The notes below the pieces were generated by a model. That model made no database searches. It worked only from the letters and a program-made list of their open reading frames with translations, and had not been told where the DNA came from. The position numbers and the translations under genes are program-made. This document shows positions 59,835 to 64,000 of a stretch of DNA of 64,000 nt, piece by piece. The stretch spans positions 27,759,816-27,823,815 of the forward strand of contig CM019712.1 in the NCBI GenBank assembly GCA_009760885.1, read 5' to 3'. Position 1 is the stretch's first letter. Each line of letters opens with the position of its first letter. Origin of the DNA: Achatina immaculata (Eukaryota > Mollusca > Gastropoda > Stylommatophora > Achatinidae).

Positions 59835-60555
59835 CAACTCTAAACTTGCAACATGACAGTTAACTATATACTTGCAACATGACAGTTAATTCTATACTTG
59901 CAACATAACACTTAACTTTATACTTACAACATGGCAGTTAACTCTATACTTGCAACATGACAGTTAACTCTATACTTGCAACATGACAGTTAACTCTATA
60001 CTTGCAACATGACAATTAACTCTATACTTGCAACATGACAGTTAACTATATACTTGCAACATGACAGTTAATTCTATACTTGCAACATAACACTTAACTT
60101 TATACTTACAACATGGCAGTTAACTCTATACTTGCAACATGACAGTTAACTCTATACTTGCAACATGACAGTTAACTCTATACTTGCAACATAACAATTA
60201 ACTCTAAACTTGCAACATGACAATTAACTCTATACTTGCAACATGACAATTAACTCTATTCCTGCAATATGACAATTAACTCTATACTTGCACCATGACA
60301 GTTAACTCTATACTTCCACCATGACAATTAACTCTATACTTCCACCATGACAATTAACTCTATACTTGCACCATGACAATTAACTCTATACTTCCACCAT
60401 GACAATTAACTCTATACTTGCACCATGACAGTTAACTCTATACTTGTAACATGGCAGTTAACTCTATACTTGCAGCATGAAAGTTAACTCTATACTTCAA
60501 CATGACAGTTAACGCTATACTTGCAACATGACAATTAACTCTATACTTGCAACTA
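59835..60555 (+). repeat. 26-bp tandem repeat, about 28 copies
   Basis: The unit is AACATGACAGTTAACTCTAT followed by ACTTGC. A block of seven units repeats at about 182 bp (59868 and 60050). Later units carry CACCATGACAATTAAC variants. Confidence 0.92.
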
Positions 60556-61329
60556 TACTTATAAAGTGATATTTAAATTTATTTGTACTGTGGCACACAA
60601 ATAGTTCTTTAAAAATACGTATTTTAAAAATAAATGGTTCAATGCAAGATCATCCTCTCTGTGTGTATGTATGCCAATAAAAGTTAATTGCTACCTTGTT
60701 TATACCCGTATGATTGAGTTTATGTTTTATAAACCAACGATACTTTACCGTCAAACCAGGAGAATGAGTAGGAAAAAAAACGGTAATTTTAATTTCCATA
60801 CCCGCATTTTTTTGTTTTACTGAAGTGAAGATCATTGACACAGATCTGTAACACAAGATTTAAAAAAAGGCTACATTTCTGCGTTAATGAGTTGAGCTAA
60901 ATAAATGAAAGTAGTTTTGAGCTGTCCACAACATATGTTAGAGTACTGATTACATACAACCTTGCTAGAAGGGACTGTCAATTGTAAATAACATCAGCTG
61001 CGTATTTAGAACGTACAATAAAGAAAATATGATGTAAAAGTATAGTATTACATATTTTACGTGTTTTAAAAAGTGAAATGAGAGAGGAAAGAAGAAGAAG
61101 AAGAAGTAAAACAAGAACAAGAAAAGAAAACAGAGACAACGGAAGATGGAAAGAGAGAGAGAGAATGAATTTTTTTTTTAAAATGGAAATAAATACAGAA
61201 CAAAGAAGGCAAGAGGACAGTGTAAAGTAAAAGCTTTTTTTTTTAATGTAGAGAAAGAAAAAGAAAGAAAGATAACAGAACAAACAAAATTAACAAACGA
61301 AAGAAAGATCGACTGCATTAAAAAGAAAT

Positions 61330-61384
61330 GGGGGGGGGGGGGCGGGGGGGGGGAGGCAAAGTTCCGTAAGGGACATGCAAATAA
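61330..61384 (+). mobile_element. Poly-G tract fused to a 30-bp LINE A terminus
   Basis: A run of about 24 G with one C leads straight into GGAGGCAAAGTTCCGTAAGG followed by GACATGCAAAT, the last bases of LINE A, without the GAAT tail. The duplicate is at 63249-63294, with a shorter, T-interrupted G run. Confidence 0.75.
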
Positions 61385-62059
61385 CTGTACAATATTTCTA
61401 ACCCTGTTCATATTTTTAAAATTATAGAATGTTTTCCTCTACGTTTCTGTCTACCAAAACTTCTCATCAAATGTTAGTTACTTTAGTCGGTGGATCATCC
61501 CCACTGCACATCGAACGATTAGTCCATAAGTGGTCCAGTCAAACTGTATTCTGGCAGAGTACAAGAATTAGCTCAGCAATGAAAGATTTAAATCTACATA
61601 TAAACAGATAAAAACTATAACTAGAGATATGAAAACAGAAATCTGTGTAAGATGAGTAGAGAGATAAGTTTTTATTCTGTCTGTATTAAGCTTAAAGTGG
61701 GAAAGAGTTTGGCTGCCATTAATGAAAAGTCATTATATTTATATATATCGTACGCTGAACTAATTAATAATTTCTTCTTTTCTGTTTATAAATAACACAT
61801 ACATTTTGGACTTGAACTCTTCGTCTAACAAACATCGAATAAGATGTTAAGAAGAAGAAAAGACTAATGAGAAAGAGAAGATTGACTATGTATTGTTATT
61901 TTTTTAACGTGTTGTTAAACTGAGTGATCATTTACCTTACCTCTAATTTCTACTTCTAATAAGAAGAGCGCTACATGTGAAGCATTCATACAGATCTCTT
62001 TTCTTATAATAATGAAGATCATGAAAACAGAAAACAAATAAAAAATCAAAATCAAAACA

Positions 62060-62785
62060 ACGACCAGTTTATCTAATTGACTTAATATCTCCTTATCTAT
62101 TTGACGGAAAAGCCAGTTATCTAATTGACGGAAAAGCCAGTTATCTAATTGACGGAACAACCAGAACTGAACCGAAACAGATTTTCTAATACACACATGA
62201 AATTTATGGAGACAAGAAGTGGAGAGAACATGTGGGTAGTGTTATTATGTGAAATATGATGGTGGTTATGGTGTTGGATATGATAGAAGTAAGGGGACAT
62301 TTAAATATACACATAATGCAAATACTGGGGACAACACTGGGTAGTCAACAGCGCGTTACATGAAACAGCTCAACTATCAAATAAGAATATGTTTGTAGAT
62401 GAGTGACTCTACATGCAGGATTTAATCTCGTACCGCTGTGTATATAATCCAGGTAGTGTCGTTACTGTTTTATTTAGCCGTGAGTCCCTGGTAAGTTTTT
62501 GTACGTGGTGTTAGTACCTATCTCATCCAGCACTGTCTTGTGTGTCCTCTCACTTCAAGTCTTCTGTAGAAGTTTAGTGTTGTTATGTCCTGTTTGTCTG
62601 CCAGATTCTGCGTGATGTCTGCTCTCCTACACATTGTTTATTTCTCTGAATATAACTGTATCTAAACTTTATTTGTGTCCCCTCGGATTTCTAAAAAGCT
62701 TAGCTTTGCTTTTTTATGTTTTTTTTTACTCCAGCTGTTAGTTGCTGTTATTCTGTTATGTCTTTTACATGATTTATTTAGAGTT
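62060..62785 (+). repeat. Dispersed repeat G (copy 4)
   Basis: Similar to 16910-17540. The best block, 62436-62630, keeps TATATAATCCAGG, the CCCTG|GTAAGT site and CTCATCCAGCACTGTCTTG. Near its start a 24-bp motif (CAGTTATCTAATTGACGGAA plus AAGC) is tandemly repeated at 62110-62165. Confidence 0.7.
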
Positions 62786-64000
62786 TAAAAAAGGCTACAT
62801 TTCTGCGTTGATGAGTTGAGCTAAATAAATGAAAGTAGTTTTGAGCTGTCCACAACATATGTTAGAGTACTGGTTACATACAACCTTGCAAGAAGGGACT
62901 GTGTATTGTAGATAACATCAGCTGCGTATTTAGAACGTACAATAAAGAAAATATGATGTAAAAGTATAGTATTACATATCTATATGTGTTTTAAAAAGTG
63001 AAATGAGAGAGGAAAGAAGAAGAAGTAAAACAAGAACAAGAAAAGAAAACAGAGACAACGGAAGATGGAAAGAGAGAGAGAGAATGAATTTTTTTTTAAA
63101 AATGGAAATAAATACAGAACAAAGAAGGCAAGAGGACAGTGTAAAGTAAAAGCTTTTTTTTTTAATGTAGAGAAAGAAAAAGAAAGAAAGATAACAGAAC
63201 AAACAAAATTAACAAACGAAAGAAAGATCGACTGCATTAAAAGGAAATGGGGGGTGTGGGGGGAGGGGGCAAAGTTCCGTAAGGGACATGCAAATAACTG
63301 TACAATATTTCTAACTCTGTTCATCTTTTTTAAATTATAGAATGTTCTCCTCTACGTTTCTGTCTACCAAAAACTTCTCATCAAATGTTAGTTACTTTAG
63401 TCGGTGGATCATCCCCACTGCACATCGGACGATTAGTCCATAAGTGATCCAGTCAAACTGTATTCTGGCAGAGTACAAGAATTAGCTCAGCAATGAAAGA
63501 TTTAAATCTACATATAAACAGATAAAAACTATAACTAGAGATATGAAAACAGAAATCTGTGTAAGATGAGTAGAGAGATAAGTTTTTATTCTGTCTGTAT
63601 TAAGCTTAAAGTGGGAAAGAGTTTGGCTGCCATTAATGAAAAGTCATTATATTTATATATAGTACGCTGAACTAATTAATAATTTCTTCTTTTCTGTTTA
63701 TAAATAACACATACATTTTGGACTTGAACTCTTCGTCTAACAAACATCGAATAAGATGTTAAGAAGAAGAAAAGACTAATGAGAAAGAGAAGATTGACTA
63801 TGTAGTGTTATTTTTTTAACGTGTTGTTAAAGTGAGTGATCATTTACCTTACCTCTAATTTCTACTTCTAATGAGAAGAGCGCTACATGTGAAGCATTCA
63901 TACAGATCTCTTTTCTTATAATAATGAAGATCATGAAAACAGAAAACAAATAAAAAATCAAAATCAAAACAACGACCAGTTTATCTAATTGACTTAATAT
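62786..64000 (+). repeat. 1.92-kb tandem duplication, copy 2 (cut by window end)
   Basis: Copy of 60862-62076. About 700 bp would lie beyond the window. Confidence 0.93.

Larger units (their letters stand above)
60862..62785 (+). repeat. 1.92-kb tandem duplication, copy 1
   Basis: Repeats from 62786 to the window end at an offset of 1,924 bp. Differences are mainly in homopolymer and (AAG)n lengths. Contains purine-rich DNA (61080-61320), a poly-G tract, a minute LINE A remnant, an unrecognised 60-codon ORF (61429-61611) and repeat G. Confidence 0.93.

Noticed and set aside
61429..61611. 60-codon ORF in the 1.92-kb unit
   Set aside because: The second copy has an extra A (ACCAAAAACTT) that breaks the frame, and no family is recognised.

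Overview
The window reads as non-coding-rich, repeat-laden genomic DNA of an animal, most likely a mollusc and probably a gastropod. The grounds are a secreted fibrinogen-related (FReD) gene with spliced exons, many truncated non-LTR retrotransposons (LINEs), pogo/Tigger and Tc1 DNA transposons, and very abundant microsatellites and minisatellites. There are no bacterial-style operons, no CRISPR array, and no tRNA or rRNA that I can recognise. The phylum is inferred from family knowledge, not shown by a marker gene.

Layout. 0.3-2.3 kb: a pogo/Tigger transposon with both inverted ends, a TA duplication and a LINE nested inside its broken transposase. 2.4-2.8 kb: a 31-bp array. 3.8-4.8 kb: a dead Tc1 (DD34E) transposase. 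5.0-6.4 kb: a GC-rich island of hairpin-bearing repeats. 6.5-7.3 kb: simple repeats. 7.55-8.5 kb: a LINE nested in another LINE. 8.57-9.94 kb: a 19-bp and then a 30-bp array. 10.3-16 kb: LINE fragments and two more arrays, one made of splice-donor-like units. 16.3-20.2 kb: a 1.93-kb tandem duplication.

20.4-34.4 kb: the one convincing gene. A TATA box, a signal-peptide exon (20618-20681) and a FReD exon (33334-34013) join in phase to give 247 codons plus a stop. The 12.65-kb intron is almost entirely an 18-bp satellite that reads as an open hexapeptide repeat (VDFTLS) on the minus strand. 35.3-38.6 kb: a second tandem duplication. 38.7-43.9 kb: a second, frameshifted copy of the FReD exon inside LINE-derived DNA, then a LINE-in-LINE nest. 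44.9-51 kb: more arrays, microsatellites and LINE pieces. 51.4-60.6 kb: a 7-kb 34-bp minisatellite followed by three smaller arrays. 60.9-64 kb: a 1.92-kb tandem duplication cut by the window end.

LINE labels A to H and dispersed-repeat label G are mine, used to link copies within the window. Families A and B are best documented: several copies carry perfect 6-13 bp target-site duplications, and each family has its own microsatellite tail (GAAT for A, GAT for B). The FReD gene is the only element for which I propose a host function, that of a secreted lectin-like recognition protein. Everything else appears to be mobile or tandemly amplified DNA.
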